From NCBI RefSeq assembly GCF_003344765.1, contig NZ_QPMH01000015.1, positions 1 to 64,000 on the forward strand: a DNA stretch of 64,000 nt. The letters are read 5' to 3'. The DNA comes from Ferruginivarius sediminum (lineage in GTDB: Bacteria > Pseudomonadota > Alphaproteobacteria > Kiloniellales > Rhodovibrionaceae). Position numbers and translations under genes: made by a program. The notes below the pieces were generated by a model. The model was given only the letters and a program-made list of their open reading frames with translations. It made no database searches and was not told the DNA's origin. Within the stretch, counting starts at the first letter, position 1; each line of letters starts with the position of its first letter. Below, one piece after another: positions 40,021 to 49,630 of this stretch.

Positions 40021-40161
40021 GTCGTGTATGGCTCTACCTCCATTGAAAAATTGGGAAGATAACGCCTGCCGCAGGCTTACGGCCCGCGGGCGCACACGCC
40101 GCCCCGTCGATGACATCGCGGTAGTACCTTGCGTTGCCTGGGCGGTGCGAACTGTCAGTCG

Positions 40162-40827
40162 TCAACGTGTGCGCACGTCCTTCCCTTGCGTGGCCCGGAT
40201 GGCCGTCGCCGAGCGCGGATCGTGCGGCTGATGCACGAATGTCCACGCCGGCGCTGTCAACTCCGCCAGTTCCGGGGCCCCGCGCTCCGGGACCCGGGCC
40301 CGGCGGAAGCGCTGTGCCGCTTTAGACACGGTCACACTTAAAGAATAGGAGGGACGGTCGAATACCGCAACGGGCACGGTGTGAAAGATTTCTGTCCAAC
40401 GGTCCCAGTGATCGATCTGCCACAGGTTGTCGGCGCCCATCAGCCAGACGAAGCGCACCTTGGCGAAGCGGAACCGCAAGGCATGCAGCGTGTCGGCGGT
40501 ATAGCGCGTGCCAAGCGCGGCCTCGACGGTGGTGGCGCGCAGGCCGGGGTGGCCGGAAATGACCTCCCGCGCCGAGGCCAGCCTGTCCGCCAGCGTGGCC
40601 ATGCCGCGTGTCGGTTTCAGCGGGTTTTGCGGCGAGACCAGCCACCACACCTCGTCCAGCGCCAGCCGCCGCCGCGCCTGCAGCGAGACAAAGCGGTGCC
40701 CGCCGTGGGCCGGGTTGAAAGAGCCGCCGAGCAGACCCACGCGATACCGTGGCGGCGGCAGGAAGCCGCCAAGCGCCATGGCCAGCCGATGCGGCGTGGG
40801 GGGCGGGTCCGCCGGTTCACGGTGCAA
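40162..40827 (-). CDS. nadD: Nicotinate-nucleotide adenylyltransferase
   Basis: An enzyme adenylating nicotinate mononucleotide in NAD synthesis, ~221 residues. The start motif is VGLLGGSFNPAHGGHRFVSL; PQNPLKP, WLMGADNLWQIDHWDRW and the end motif RSATAIR are typical. The start is uncertain: TTG 40827 has GGAGGA six bases before; ATG 40779 would drop 16 residues; ATG 40872 would add 15. First gene of the operon with rsfS. Confidence 0.93.
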   Translation of the reverse strand: MHREPADPPPTPHRLAMALGGFLPPPRYRVGLLGGSFNPAHGGHRFVSLQARRRLALDEVWWLVSPQNPLKPTRGMATLADRLASAREVISGHPGLRATTVEAALGTRYTADTLHALRFRFAKVRFVWLMGADNLWQIDHWDRWTEIFHTVPVAVFDRPSYSLSVTVSKAAQRFRRARVPERGAPELAELTAPAWTFVHQPHDPRSATAIRATQGKDVRTR

Positions 40828-40954
40828 GCAAGGTCCTCCGCTGTTAAAGGTCCAGAGACATGAAAGGTTCAATTCAGCGTGTCAAACGCAACCTGGAGCA
40901 CTGGCACGTGCGAATCCGCGATACATGGCATGTACGATAAAGCCCTATCGAATG

Positions 40955-40969
40955 TTAGCCTTATGTTAA
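40955..40969. promoter_or_regulatory. CtrA-like box, one mismatch (TTAG-N7-TTAA)
   Basis: TTAGCCTTATGTTAA differs from TTAA-N7-TTAA at one position. It lies 121 bp upstream of the second chemoreceptor and 128 bp upstream of nadD on the other strand. Confidence 0.45.
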
Positions 40970-41089
40970 CTCGCCCCCTGCATTGATCGTGTCCAAACAT
41001 TGGAATTCGAACCGGGTCGGGAGAGGGCAGTTCGAATCCATGTCTGCCCGTCCCGCGGGCACAGGGGATCTTAGGAAGGGGTGGGATCG

Positions 41090-42871
41090 ATGCAGGCTAG
41101 CAAGACCATTACGCGCACGTCCCAGATCGTCGGCGCGTGCCTTTTCCTTTCGGCCGCCGCGATGGTGGCCACGTTCGTGCTGTTCCAACAGGCGGAGAAA
41201 GACCTGGAAACGGCATTCGAGCAGCGCTACAGCTCCTACCTGCTGGCCGACGAGTTGCGGCAAAGCTCCGACGACCTGACGCGCTTCGCCCGCTCGTACG
41301 TCGCGACGGGAGATGAGCGCTTCAAGGAGATGTACAACCAGATCCTGGCGATCCGGAACGGGGACGCGCCGCGGCCGAAAGGCTATAACCGGATCTACTG
41401 GGACTTCGTCGCCGCGACGGGCGAGCCACCGCGCGGTACCGGCAAGGCGGTGTCGCTGAGCGAGTTGATGCGCGAGGCCGGCTTTACCGAGGCCGAGTTC
41501 GCCAAGCTGGAAAAGGCGCAGGCGAACTCCGACGGCCTCGTCAAGCTGGAGACCAAGGCCATGGGCGTGGTCGGCGATGGCGATGCCAGCGCCGGCGAGC
41601 TGCGGGAGGCGCGCAAGCTGCTGTTTGGCGAGGAGTACCACACCTACAAGGCCAGCATCATGAAGCCGATCGACGAGTTCTTCGTGATGCTGGACCAGCG
41701 AACCGCCGGCGCGGTCGAGGCCGCGCGCTCGCGTGTGTCGATGTATTCCTGGATGTTCGGCATCTCGATAACGGTGGCGGTACTTCTCGGCCTTCTGGCC
41801 GGACTCGGCCTTTACAGCCGCGTGCTGCGGCCCGTCAGCAGGCTGCGCGATGCCATGCTGAGCCTGTCCGAGAACAAGCGGGACACCGACATTCCGGCGG
41901 TGGACAACCGCGACGAGATCGGCGAGATGGCCCGCGCGACCGAGGTCTTCAAGACCAACATGGAGGAGACGGACCGCCTGCGCGAGCAGCAGGCGGAGCA
42001 GGAACGACAGGCGGCGGAAGAACGGCGCGCGTCCATGCACAAGCTGGCCGATGGCTTCGAGGGAAGCGTCGGCGCGGTCGTCGACAACGTCGCGGCGTCC
42101 TCCGGCCAGCTTGAGGAGTTGTCACAGACGCTGAGCCATCACGCCGACAAGACGAAGACCGAGTCCACGGCTGTCTCCTCGGCGGCGGAACAGGCGGCAT
42201 CGAACCTGCAGGCCGTGGCGAGCGCGACCGAGGAGCTTTCGACCTCGGTCCGGGAGATCGCCTCGCAGGCGGAACAATCCGCGCAGATCGCCCAGCAGGC
42301 CAGCGATCAGTCGGTCCGGACGACGGAGACGATCCAGGGCCTCGCCACGGCCGCGGATCGCATTGGCCAGGTGGTGACGCTGATCAACGACATCGCCGAG
42401 CAGACCAACCTTCTGGCCCTCAACGCCACGATCGAGGCCGCGCGCGCCGGCGAGGCGGGCAAGGGCTTCGCCGTCGTGGCGCAGGAAGTGAAGACCCTGG
42501 CCGAGCAGACGGGCAAGGCGACGCAGGACATCCAGCACCAGATCGAGGCGATCCAGGGCGAAACGCGCGAGGCCGTCTCCGCCATCGACGGCATCAGCAA
42601 CACCGTCAAGCACATCAACGAGTCGGTCGCGGCCATCTCCTCCGCTGTGCAGGAGCAGGAGGCGACGACCGGCGAGATCGCCCGCAACATCGAGGATGTC
42701 ACCAAGGCCTCGGAAACCGTGGCGCAGAGCATCAGCGGCGTGCGCGACATCGCGGAGGAAACCAACCAGTCGGCCGAGAGGCTGCGCAGCGAATCCGCCA
42801 CCTTCCAGAGCGGCGCCAAGGAACTGCGCGGCGAGGTGGACCGCTTCCTCGGCGAGGTCCGCGCGGCGTAG
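41090..42871 (+). CDS. Methyl-accepting chemotaxis protein
   Basis: A 593-residue chemoreceptor. TM1 (~12-34), periplasmic domain (~35-217) with YSSYLLADELRQSSDDLTRF, TM2 (~218-242), HAMP (VSRLRDAMLSLSENKRDTDI) and a signalling domain with [20 protein letters not shown] and [20 protein letters not shown]. It ends LGEVRAA, like the receptor at 24.6 kb (KHVRAA). No CheR tether pentapeptide. The ATG at 41090 has AGGAAGGGG upstream. Ligand unknown. Confidence 0.93.
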   Translation: MQASKTITRTSQIVGACLFLSAAAMVATFVLFQQAEKDLETAFEQRYSSYLLADELRQSSDDLTRFARSYVATGDERFKEMYNQILAIRNGDAPRPKGYNRIYWDFVAATGEPPRGTGKAVSLSELMREAGFTEAEFAKLEKAQANSDGLVKLETKAMGVVGDGDASAGELREARKLLFGEEYHTYKASIMKPIDEFFVMLDQRTAGAVEAARSRVSMYSWMFGISITVAVLLGLLAGLGLYSRVLRPVSRLRDAMLSLSENKRDTDIPAVDNRDEIGEMARATEVFKTNMEETDRLREQQAEQERQAAEERRASMHKLADGFEGSVGAVVDNVAASSGQLEELSQTLSHHADKTKTESTAVSSAAEQAASNLQAVASATEELSTSVREIASQAEQSAQIAQQASDQSVRTTETIQGLATAADRIGQVVTLINDIAEQTNLLALNATIEAARAGEAGKGFAVVAQEVKTLAEQTGKATQDIQHQIEAIQGETREAVSAIDGISNTVKHINESVAAISSAVQEQEATTGEIARNIEDVTKASETVAQSISGVRDIAEETNQSAERLRSESATFQSGAKELRGEVDRFLGEVRAA

Positions 42872-42895
42872 TAAGGCACGTGTCAGGAGGGGGGG

Positions 42896-42929
42896 AAACG
42901 GCGGCTACCTTGGTTGGCGGCCGCCGTTT
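42896..42929 (+). terminator. Hairpin terminator after the chemoreceptor
   Basis: AAACGGCGGC pairs with GCCGCCGTTT (10-bp stem, 14-base loop), followed by CGCTTAT. The stem's own flanking A and T runs could serve both the receptor and the convergent glycosyltransferase pair. Confidence 0.55.
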
Positions 42930-42982
42930 CGCTTATCGGTTCGAGGCGGGCAAGGCTGCCCGCCGCAGGCCCACGCCCGCCC

Positions 42983-43585
42983 TCACCGCCAGTGATGCGA
43001 CCGCAGGTCCGCGCCGGTATCGACGTCCGAGAGTGTTTCCAGGAAGCCGACGGACATGCCCAGCCGCTCAAGGTTCGCCAGCGTATCCGCGCGCGCCTGC
43101 GGCCCGCCCCAGCGCACACCCTGGAACGGCGGGCGGACCGTCGGGCGGCGCTTCAGGCCCACCAGCCAGTAACCGCCGTCGTCCGCCGGGCCCAGCACGG
43201 CATCGTGGCGCCCCAGAAGACGGAAGGCTTGCGCCACGTGGCACGGGCGGACGTCCGGGATGTCGGCGCCGACGATCACGACAGGTCCCGGCGGCATGAC
43301 GTGCATCATCCGCTCCATGCGCGCACCGAGATCGCCCGTCCCCTGCGGCACCAGCCGGGCCGGCGTGCGCCACAGCCCCCTGCCCCGCACCGCGGCGCGG
43401 TCGGGCGTGATGGCCAGATAGGTCGTCCAGCGCGGGTCGCCGGCAAGGCGTTGCAGCAGGCGGCCCGTCGCAAGCCAGTGAAAGCGCCATGCCGTCACGT
43501 CGCCGACATCGCGCGCCAGCCGCCGCTTGCCCCGGCCAAGGCGCGGCTCCCGCGCGAAGAGGACCAAATGGTTCTCCAGCGTCAT
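42983..43585 (-). CDS. Glycosyltransferase A (TIGR04282/DUF2064-like)
   Basis: A 200-residue nucleotide-diphospho-sugar-type protein of the arsenosugar-associated family: LVLFAREPRLGRGKRRLA at the start, VVIVGADIPDVRPCHVAQAF (metal-binding Asp region) and AVLGPADDGGYWLVGLK. It overlaps the next glycosyltransferase in ATGA. Families 04282 and 04283 are frequently adjacent. Their involvement in arsenosugar synthesis is inferred from genome association with ArsS; here no arsS is seen, so the sugar product is uncertain. Confidence 0.85.
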   Translation of the reverse strand: MTLENHLVLFAREPRLGRGKRRLARDVGDVTAWRFHWLATGRLLQRLAGDPRWTTYLAITPDRAAVRGRGLWRTPARLVPQGTGDLGARMERMMHVMPPGPVVIVGADIPDVRPCHVAQAFRLLGRHDAVLGPADDGGYWLVGLKRRPTVRPPFQGVRWGGPQARADTLANLERLGMSVGFLETLSDVDTGADLRSHHWR

Positions 43586-44268
43586 CCATAGAACCTTTTA
43601 AGCGTGCGCGGCGGCACGCCGAGGAAATAGAGCGACAGCACGGCCAAGTTCCGCACCGGCCGCCACCACCACCCGTCCCGCCGGTAACGCCCGGCCGAGG
43701 TGACGGCGGTGGCATCGAGCATGCGAAGACGCCGCCGCCCGATCCCGCGGACGAGCCCGACGTCCTCCATCAGCGGCACATCGGCGAAACCGCCCACCGC
43801 CTCGTAAAGCTCGCGCGGTATCAAGAGGCCCTGGTCGCCATAAGGCAGGCCAAGGTGCCGCGCGCGCCAGTTGGCGAGCCCGGCGACGCGCCGCGCGGCG
43901 CGCGAATCCTCGTCATAGGCCAAGCGAAACACCGCCGCCGCCTGCCCCGCGTCGGGCCGCGCCATAAAATCAGCCGCCGCCGTTGCCCAGCCGGGCGAGA
44001 GAACCGTATCGGCGTGCAGGAACAACAGCCATCCACCCGCGGCAATGTTGGCGCCCGTGGCAAGCTGACGCCCGCGCCCGGCCTCGCTCTCCACCACGAC
44101 AGCCCCGCCCGCGCGCGCAATCTCGACTGTCGCGTCGCGGGAACCGCCATCGACCACGACAAGCTGGTCGACCAGCCCGCGCGTCCGCGCCTCCGCCAGC
44201 GCGCCCAGGCACGCCTGCAGCGTCGCCGCCGCGTTCAAAGTCGGTATCACCACGGACAGATAGGCCAT
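43582..44268 (-). CDS. GT2 glycosyltransferase (TIGR04283 family)
   Basis: A 228-residue GT-A fold enzyme: SVVIPTLNAAATLQACLGAL, VVVDGGSRDATVEIA and GRGRQLATGANIAAGGWLLF. The metal motif in FLHADT replaces DxD. GDQGLLIPRELYEAVGGF and PLMEDVGLVRGI follow, with a hydrophobic C-terminal segment (LAVLSLYFLGV). Full length for the family. Upstream of and coupled to the other glycosyltransferase; divergent from the radical SAM gene. Confidence 0.87.
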   Translation of the reverse strand: MAYLSVVIPTLNAAATLQACLGALAEARTRGLVDQLVVVDGGSRDATVEIARAGGAVVVESEAGRGRQLATGANIAAGGWLLFLHADTVLSPGWATAAADFMARPDAGQAAAVFRLAYDEDSRAARRVAGLANWRARHLGLPYGDQGLLIPRELYEAVGGFADVPLMEDVGLVRGIGRRRLRMLDATAVTSAGRYRRDGWWWRPVRNLAVLSLYFLGVPPRTLKRFYG

Positions 44269-44347
44269 GCCGCGCCAGATAGCACGGCGTCACCCGGCCG
44301 TCCATTTGTTCTTGTTTCGTTCGATTTCCCGAGCTACGCTGTCAGGT

Positions 44348-45433
44348 ATGGACGAGAAGCTTCGGGACAGGGCGAAGAAGGGGCGCGGCGCCGTCGCCAA
44401 CGATGCCAGCGCGCGCTTCACGGCGCTTCAGCGGTCGTATGGCGACGACGGCTGGGGCTCCGCCGACGAGGCTGTGGAATCCGCCCCTGCCACCGCCGTC
44501 GGGCGTGACAGCGGCCGCACGGCGATTTCCTGGAACAAGTCGCCGGACATTCCCTTCGACCGCTCGATCAATCCCTACAAGGGGTGCGAGCACGGCTGCA
44601 TCTATTGCTTCGCGCGCCCGACGCACGCCTACCTGGACCTTTCGCCCGGCCTGGACTTCGAAACGAAGATCTTCGCGAAGGAGAACGCCGCCGAACTTCT
44701 GCGCAAGGACCTTGCGAAACCGTCCTACAAGCCGGACGTCATCACGCTCGGAGCGAACACCGACCCCTATCAGCCGGTGGAGCGGCGGCTGGAGATCACG
44801 CGCCGGGTCCTGGAGGTGCTGGCCGAGGCGCGGCACCCGGTGAGCATCGTCACCAAATCCGCCACCGTCCTGCGCGACCTGGATATCCTGCGGGAGATGG
44901 CCGACCGGCGCCTTGTCCGCGTCAATGTCTCGGTCACCACGCTGGACCGCGACCTGGCCCGCAAGCTGGAACCCCGCGCGCCGACGCCGCCTCGAAGGCT
45001 GGAGGCGATCCGCGGCCTGGCGGCGGCCGGCGTCCCGGTCGGGGTCCTGGCCGCGCCGATGATCCCGGCCCTGAACGACAGCGAGCTTGAGAAAATCCTG
45101 ACCGCCGCCGTGGAGGCCGGGGCGGACACCGGCGGCTATATCCTGCTGCGCCTGCCGCACGAGATAAAGAACCTGTTCGAAGGCTGGCTGGAGACGCACT
45201 TCCCGGCCAGGAAGGAGCACGTCCTGAGCCTCGTGCGCCAGTCGCGCGGCGGCCGGCTGTACGACGCGGATTGGGGACAGCGCATGAAGGGGAAAGGCCA
45301 CTACGCGCGGCTGATCCAGCAGCGCTTCCGTCTCGCCGCGCGCAAGCTGAACCTGAATGCCGATCGCTATGACCTCGACTGCTCGCAGTTCGTGCCGCCG
45401 GCGCCTGACCCCCGGCAAATGGCGTTGTTCTGA
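44348..45433 (+). CDS. PA0069-family radical SAM protein (spore photoproduct lyase-like)
   Basis: A 361-residue radical SAM enzyme. The iron-sulfur motif CxxxCxxC is in GCEHGCIYCFARPTH, preceded by SPDIPFDRSINPYKG, and VITLGANTDPYQPVERRLEI follows, typical of the PA0069/SplB-like group. Substrate unknown; members are widespread but uncharacterised. The ATG at 44348 is chosen over an upstream extension through non-coding DNA. It is not the arsenosugar enzyme ArsS. Confidence 0.87.
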   Translation: MDEKLRDRAKKGRGAVANDASARFTALQRSYGDDGWGSADEAVESAPATAVGRDSGRTAISWNKSPDIPFDRSINPYKGCEHGCIYCFARPTHAYLDLSPGLDFETKIFAKENAAELLRKDLAKPSYKPDVITLGANTDPYQPVERRLEITRRVLEVLAEARHPVSIVTKSATVLRDLDILREMADRRLVRVNVSVTTLDRDLARKLEPRAPTPPRRLEAIRGLAAAGVPVGVLAAPMIPALNDSELEKILTAAVEAGADTGGYILLRLPHEIKNLFEGWLETHFPARKEHVLSLVRQSRGGRLYDADWGQRMKGKGHYARLIQQRFRLAARKLNLNADRYDLDCSQFVPPAPDPRQMALF

Positions 45434-45569
45434 CCTGCCTTACCCTCGCTCGAACGAAAGAAGTACGCCTTCAGAAGGAGTCAATTCGCATGAATTTTAT
45501 GGCATAATTTCTCAGAATTATTCGTTTCTTGCGTGTGTTGTCCCAATCAAGAGCGGGGGTTGGCGGGCA

Positions 45570-47348
45570 ATGTTTCGACGCAGTCAAATCGCTTTCAAAT
45601 CGGCCGTCATCTTCGTCGTCGCCGGATTGGCGACGACGATTTTCGTATCCACATCCCATGCCGCGGTGAAAACGCCGGACTGCGCGGCCCTGGAGAAATG
45701 GGCGCTTACCATCGACGTCCGGGACCGCTGGAACCCGATTCCGGGTAATGGCGCCTGGCTTCCGAAAGCCTTCGAGGGCCAGGCGTTCCGGGACCTTTTC
45801 GGCGCCGCGCCGCTTGAGTGGACCGTCGACGATACGAAGGCGATAGAAGCGCCCATCCAGGCGTGCATCGCACGGGCCAACGAGGCCGGGCGGACCGCCG
45901 AGCGCCGGGCGCTCGTCAACGCGGCAAGGAACCTTGTCGGCCGCCTGAGCACCGTGTTGGCTCGCGCCGAGCAAGCGGAGGCCCGGGAAAAAGCACGCCA
46001 GGAAAAGGCAGCCCGCCTCGCCGAAAAGAAGCGCCAGCGCGCCGAAGCCCGCGAGAAAGCGCGACGGGAGAAGGAAGCGCAGCGCGCCGAACGGGAGCGC
46101 CAGCGCGCCGAGGCCCGCGCGGCAAGGCGCGAGGCCGAATTGACGCAGGCGGTGGACGACGTGCTCGCCCAGCCCGACTCACCCGAGTTGCTGCATGACT
46201 TGGCGCTGCTGGGCGCGGCCGACCCCAGCGACATGAATGCCTGGCGGAACATGCCGATGCCGAAGCTGCGGCCGTCGCGTGCGCTGCTGCACACCTTGCG
46301 CAGCTTGGAGGTCAGCGGCAAGGATCCGCGCGTGGCCACGAAGCTCGCGGCGCGCCGGGAAACACTGCACAAGGCGGCCATGACGCGTTTGCGCGGCGAG
46401 ATCGACGGCCTGGACAGCAGCACGCGGAGCCTGCGGATCTTGCAGCGCAAGCTGCCGACGGTCCAGCGCGACCTGGGCGCCGCGTTGACCCCCGAGGACA
46501 TAGCCGAGCTTTCAACGGCCATCGGCGAGAAATACCGATCGATCCAGCTTGCCATCACCCGGCGCGCCAGGGACATGATCGAACGCGCCGGCAACGACGC
46601 GGCGGCCTCGCAACGTATCGACAAGATCCTGGCGAACACGGCCAGAGGCGGCATAACACGGCAACAATACAAAGAAGTCCGTGCTTTCGGGCTGGAGCGG
46701 CAGAAGGACATCGGCGACGGCGTGCTGGAGGCCGCCACGGCCAAGTTCGACGACTATCCCGGCACCATGGCGGGCGTGCGTCAGTTCGAGGATCATCTCC
46801 GCACCACCATGGAAAGCATCGGTGGCCGCGCCAGCCGCTCCGCCCTTGTATCTTTCAACGACGCGGCCAGGGATCGCCATACGGAACTGGCACGCGCCGC
46901 GCTGCCCGAATTCAAGCGGGAGCTGGCAGCGCTGCCCGAGACCGAAACCGGGCTGGAAGAGGCGGAGGAGAAACTCGACACCGCCAAGGGCTGGGACACC
47001 GCCACGGAAGATACGCGCACCGTCTACGTCGCGGCCGCCCGCGAACGGCGGGACGAGATCGCCGCCATCGTGGCGGAAGCACGCGCGGAGGAACGGCAGC
47101 GCGCCATCGAGGCCGGCGGCGATCCGGAGCTTGTCGGCTACACCTTCACCGACGCCAACTCGCTTTCCAGGCTGGAATTCCGGGACGAGCGGCTGGTCAT
47201 CTTCAACGTCATGGGCCTGCGCTTCGCCGGCGAATACCAGCTCAGCCGCAACGACGTCATCGTCGAGGGGCCGAACGGCACCGTCGTTTTCGCCCGCAAC
47301 GGCAATTCGCTGCAGGGAATGGGCCTGACCCTCACGCGCGACGAGTAG
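45570..47348 (+). CDS. Exported coiled-coil protein of unknown function
   Basis: A 592-residue protein I do not recognise. Signal peptide ~1-31 (VIFVVAGLATTIFVSTSHA). The N-terminal domain (~32-130) has two cysteines (PDCAALEKW and IQACIARA) and WNPIPGNGAWLPKAF. A highly charged Ala/Arg/Glu/Lys coiled coil (~135-195) repeats the pattern QRAEAREKARREKEA. A helical middle part follows (~200-525). The C-terminal ~65 residues look beta-rich (LEFRDERLVIFNVMGLRFAG, VIVEGPNGTVVFARNG). The ATG at 45570 fits the signal peptide, with GGGGGT/GGCGGG rather than a strong SD. Probably periplasmic. Confidence 0.8.
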   Translation: MFRRSQIAFKSAVIFVVAGLATTIFVSTSHAAVKTPDCAALEKWALTIDVRDRWNPIPGNGAWLPKAFEGQAFRDLFGAAPLEWTVDDTKAIEAPIQACIARANEAGRTAERRALVNAARNLVGRLSTVLARAEQAEAREKARQEKAARLAEKKRQRAEAREKARREKEAQRAERERQRAEARAARREAELTQAVDDVLAQPDSPELLHDLALLGAADPSDMNAWRNMPMPKLRPSRALLHTLRSLEVSGKDPRVATKLAARRETLHKAAMTRLRGEIDGLDSSTRSLRILQRKLPTVQRDLGAALTPEDIAELSTAIGEKYRSIQLAITRRARDMIERAGNDAAASQRIDKILANTARGGITRQQYKEVRAFGLERQKDIGDGVLEAATAKFDDYPGTMAGVRQFEDHLRTTMESIGGRASRSALVSFNDAARDRHTELARAALPEFKRELAALPETETGLEEAEEKLDTAKGWDTATEDTRTVYVAAARERRDEIAAIVAEARAEERQRAIEAGGDPELVGYTFTDANSLSRLEFRDERLVIFNVMGLRFAGEYQLSRNDVIVEGPNGTVVFARNGNSLQGMGLTLTRDE

Positions 47349-47471
47349 CTTCGGGCGTCAAGACGTCCCTTACAGAAACTTTACAGTTGCTTTCTCAAAT
47401 CCTTATCCGCGAGCGATAGTGTGCGCTCCGGGCGGCGACGGAACCCACCCTGCGGATGGAGGAGCGTCGCA

Positions 47472-48155
47472 ATGCGCGGCAAGATCGTATTCACGACATT
47501 GGCATCGGTAGCCCTCGCCCTCGGCATGGCCGCCGCGGCAAGCCCCGCGATGGCGGATAGCGGACCGGGTTATAGGGTCGAGATCACGAACCTGACCCGG
47601 GGGCAGACCTTCACCCCTGTCCTTCTCGCCTCGCACAAGGCTGGTCTTCGAATTTTCAACCCCGGTCAACCAGCCAGCCTCGAGCTGGAAGCATTGGCGG
47701 AGGCCGGCGACATCACACCCCTGGAGAACCTGCTGATCTCCCGGCCCGACGCAGTGCTGGAAACGGCCGCGAGTGCCGGCCCGGTGCCACCGGGAGCAAG
47801 CGTGACCTTGACCGTCCCGACGCAGGGTGCCTTCACGCATATCAGCCTTGGCGCCATGCTGGTGCCCACCAACGATGCCTTCTTCAGCCTGACCGACATG
47901 GCTGGCCCACGAGGTAACAAGTCCGCCGTCCATTATTCGCCGGCCTACGACGCGGGCACCGAGCCGAACAGCGAGCTTTGCGCCGACATTCCCGGCGGTG
48001 GCGGTTGCGCCGGCGAAGGCCTGTCGGCGGAGGATGGCGAAGGCTATGTCCATATTCACGCCGGGATCCACGGCATCGGCGACCTCGCTGAAAACACCTT
48101 CGACTGGCGCAATCCGGTAGCCCGGATTGTCATTTCCCGCGTGCCCGCGATGTAA
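47472..48155 (+). CDS. Exported spondin-domain protein
   Basis: A 227-residue secreted protein. Signal peptide 1-28 ([18 protein letters not shown]). It is followed by a spondin-type domain: [56 protein letters not shown] and [15 protein letters not shown], as in bacterial Spondin_N proteins. Two cysteines ([14 protein letters not shown]) may form a disulfide. GGAGGAG precedes the ATG at 47472. Role unknown; surface adhesion or matrix is suggested by the eukaryotic domain only. Confidence 0.8.
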   Translation: MRGKIVFTTLASVALALGMAAAASPAMADSGPGYRVEITNLTRGQTFTPVLLASHKAGLRIFNPGQPASLELEALAEAGDITPLENLLISRPDAVLETAASAGPVPPGASVTLTVPTQGAFTHISLGAMLVPTNDAFFSLTDMAGPRGNKSAVHYSPAYDAGTEPNSELCADIPGGGGCAGEGLSAEDGEGYVHIHAGIHGIGDLAENTFDWRNPVARIVISRVPAM

Positions 48156-48283
48156 CCGTTTTCAGGCGGCGGATCCGCACGGCGGGTCCGCCGCTCGGTG
48201 CAGCCGGCATGAAGTTGGAGGCGGCGGACCTGTCCTAGCGGCCGGGCGATGCCGCGCCGGTCGCTCGTGTTATCCTTCGATTC

Positions 48284-49630
48284 GTGGAACACGGCCCGGA
48301 ACTGATTGGCATCGCCTTCATCGTCCTCGCGGCCCTGGCCGGCGGCGTGGCGATGGCGCGCCTCAATCAGCCCGCCGTCGTCGGCTACATCCTGGCCGGC
48401 GCGATCCTTGGGCCCGGCGGCCTGGGCGTGATGGAAAGCCGGGAATCGGTGCAGCTTCTGGCCGAGCTTGGCGTCCTGATGCTGCTGTTCCTGATCGGCA
48501 TGGAGCTGTCGCTGCGCGGCTTCCGCGACGTCTGGAAGGTCGCGCTGACCGCGACGCTGGGCCAGATCGCCGTGGCGATGGCCTGCATGCTGGGCCTGGG
48601 CAAGCTGCTCGGATGGCCGATGCCGCTGGCGATCACCCTGGGTTTCGCGGTGGCGCTGTCGTCCACGGCCGTCGTCGTGAAGATGCTGGAGCAGCTTGGC
48701 GAGCTGCGCACCCGTGTCGGCCAGGTCACCATCGGCATCCTGATCGCGCAGGACCTTGCCGTGGTGCCGATGATCCTGATCGTGGGCTCCTTCGGCGGCG
48801 AGAGAGGGCCGGGCCTGGATGCCCTTATCAAGGTGGTGCTGTCGGTCGCGCTGCTCGTCCTGCTGATCCTCTACCTCTCCCGGCGGGAGCGACTGCGCCT
48901 GCCGTTCGAGCGGCTGGTCGGCGACCACGTGGACCTCACGCCGTTGGCCGGGCTTGCCGTCTGCTTCGGCGCGGCGGCGATTTCCGGGCTTTTGGGCCTA
49001 TCGGTTGCCTATGGCGCCTTCCTGGCCGGGCTGGTGATCGGCAACTCGAACGCGCGGACCAACATGCTGCGCCACGCCGAGCCGATCCAGGCAGTCCTGC
49101 TGATGGTGTTCTTCCTGTCCATCGGCCTGCTGATGGACCTGACGTTCCTGTGGAACAACCTGGGCACCGTTTTGCTGCTGGTGCTGTTCGTCACCATCCT
49201 CAAGACCGCCGTCAACGTCGGCCTGCTGGGCCTGTTGGGAGAGCCGTGGCCACGCGCCTTCCAGGCCGGCGTGCTGCTGTCGCAGATCGGCGAGTTCTCC
49301 TTCGTCCTGGCGGCGCTGGGCCTGTCGGTCGGCGTCGTGGAGCCGGAGTATCACCGGCTCGTCGTCGTGGTGACCGTCCTCTCGCTGGTCCTGGCGCCGA
49401 TATGGCAGGAGGTCGCGCGGCGATTGCACAGGATCACGCTGCTGGGCATAACCTCCGGCCGGGAGGTCGTGCGGGTGATGTGCTCGCGCGAGACCCGCGC
49501 GGTGCGGCAGTGGGCGCAGCTCTGCGCCTATGCCGCCGGGGCCGTCGCGGCGCGCGCGGGCGCCCGGCGGCCGCAGCGCGGCCGGATCGAAGCGGGGGAA
49601 GCCACGGTGTCCGAGGAAAGCCAAAGGTGA
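48284..49630 (+). CDS. Monovalent cation:proton antiporter-2 (CPA2) family protein
   Basis: A 448-residue inner-membrane antiporter of the KefB/RosB type: [46 protein letters not shown] (extended helix) and [13 protein letters not shown] with the conserved Asp. It has about 12 membrane segments. No RCK (TrkA-N) domain follows; the C-terminal ~60 residues are a short soluble tail. GTG start at 48284. It probably exchanges K+ or Na+ for H+. Overlaps rnhB in GTGA. Confidence 0.87.
   Translation: MEHGPELIGIAFIVLAALAGGVAMARLNQPAVVGYILAGAILGPGGLGVMESRESVQLLAELGVLMLLFLIGMELSLRGFRDVWKVALTATLGQIAVAMACMLGLGKLLGWPMPLAITLGFAVALSSTAVVVKMLEQLGELRTRVGQVTIGILIAQDLAVVPMILIVGSFGGERGPGLDALIKVVLSVALLVLLILYLSRRERLRLPFERLVGDHVDLTPLAGLAVCFGAAAISGLLGLSVAYGAFLAGLVIGNSNARTNMLRHAEPIQAVLLMVFFLSIGLLMDLTFLWNNLGTVLLLVLFVTILKTAVNVGLLGLLGEPWPRAFQAGVLLSQIGEFSFVLAALGLSVGVVEPEYHRLVVVVTVLSLVLAPIWQEVARRLHRITLLGITSGREVVRVMCSRETRAVRQWAQLCAYAAGAVAARAGARRPQRGRIEAGEATVSEESQR

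Noticed and set aside
44348..45433. Radical SAM gene as the arsenosugar enzyme ArsS
   Set aside because: Motifs match the PA0069/spore photoproduct lyase-like group, not ArsS, despite the adjacent glycosyltransferases.
48127..49626. Long open frame in front of rnhB
   Set aside because: Out-of-frame shadow of the CPA2 antiporter; RNase HII similarity starts at the GTG at 49627.
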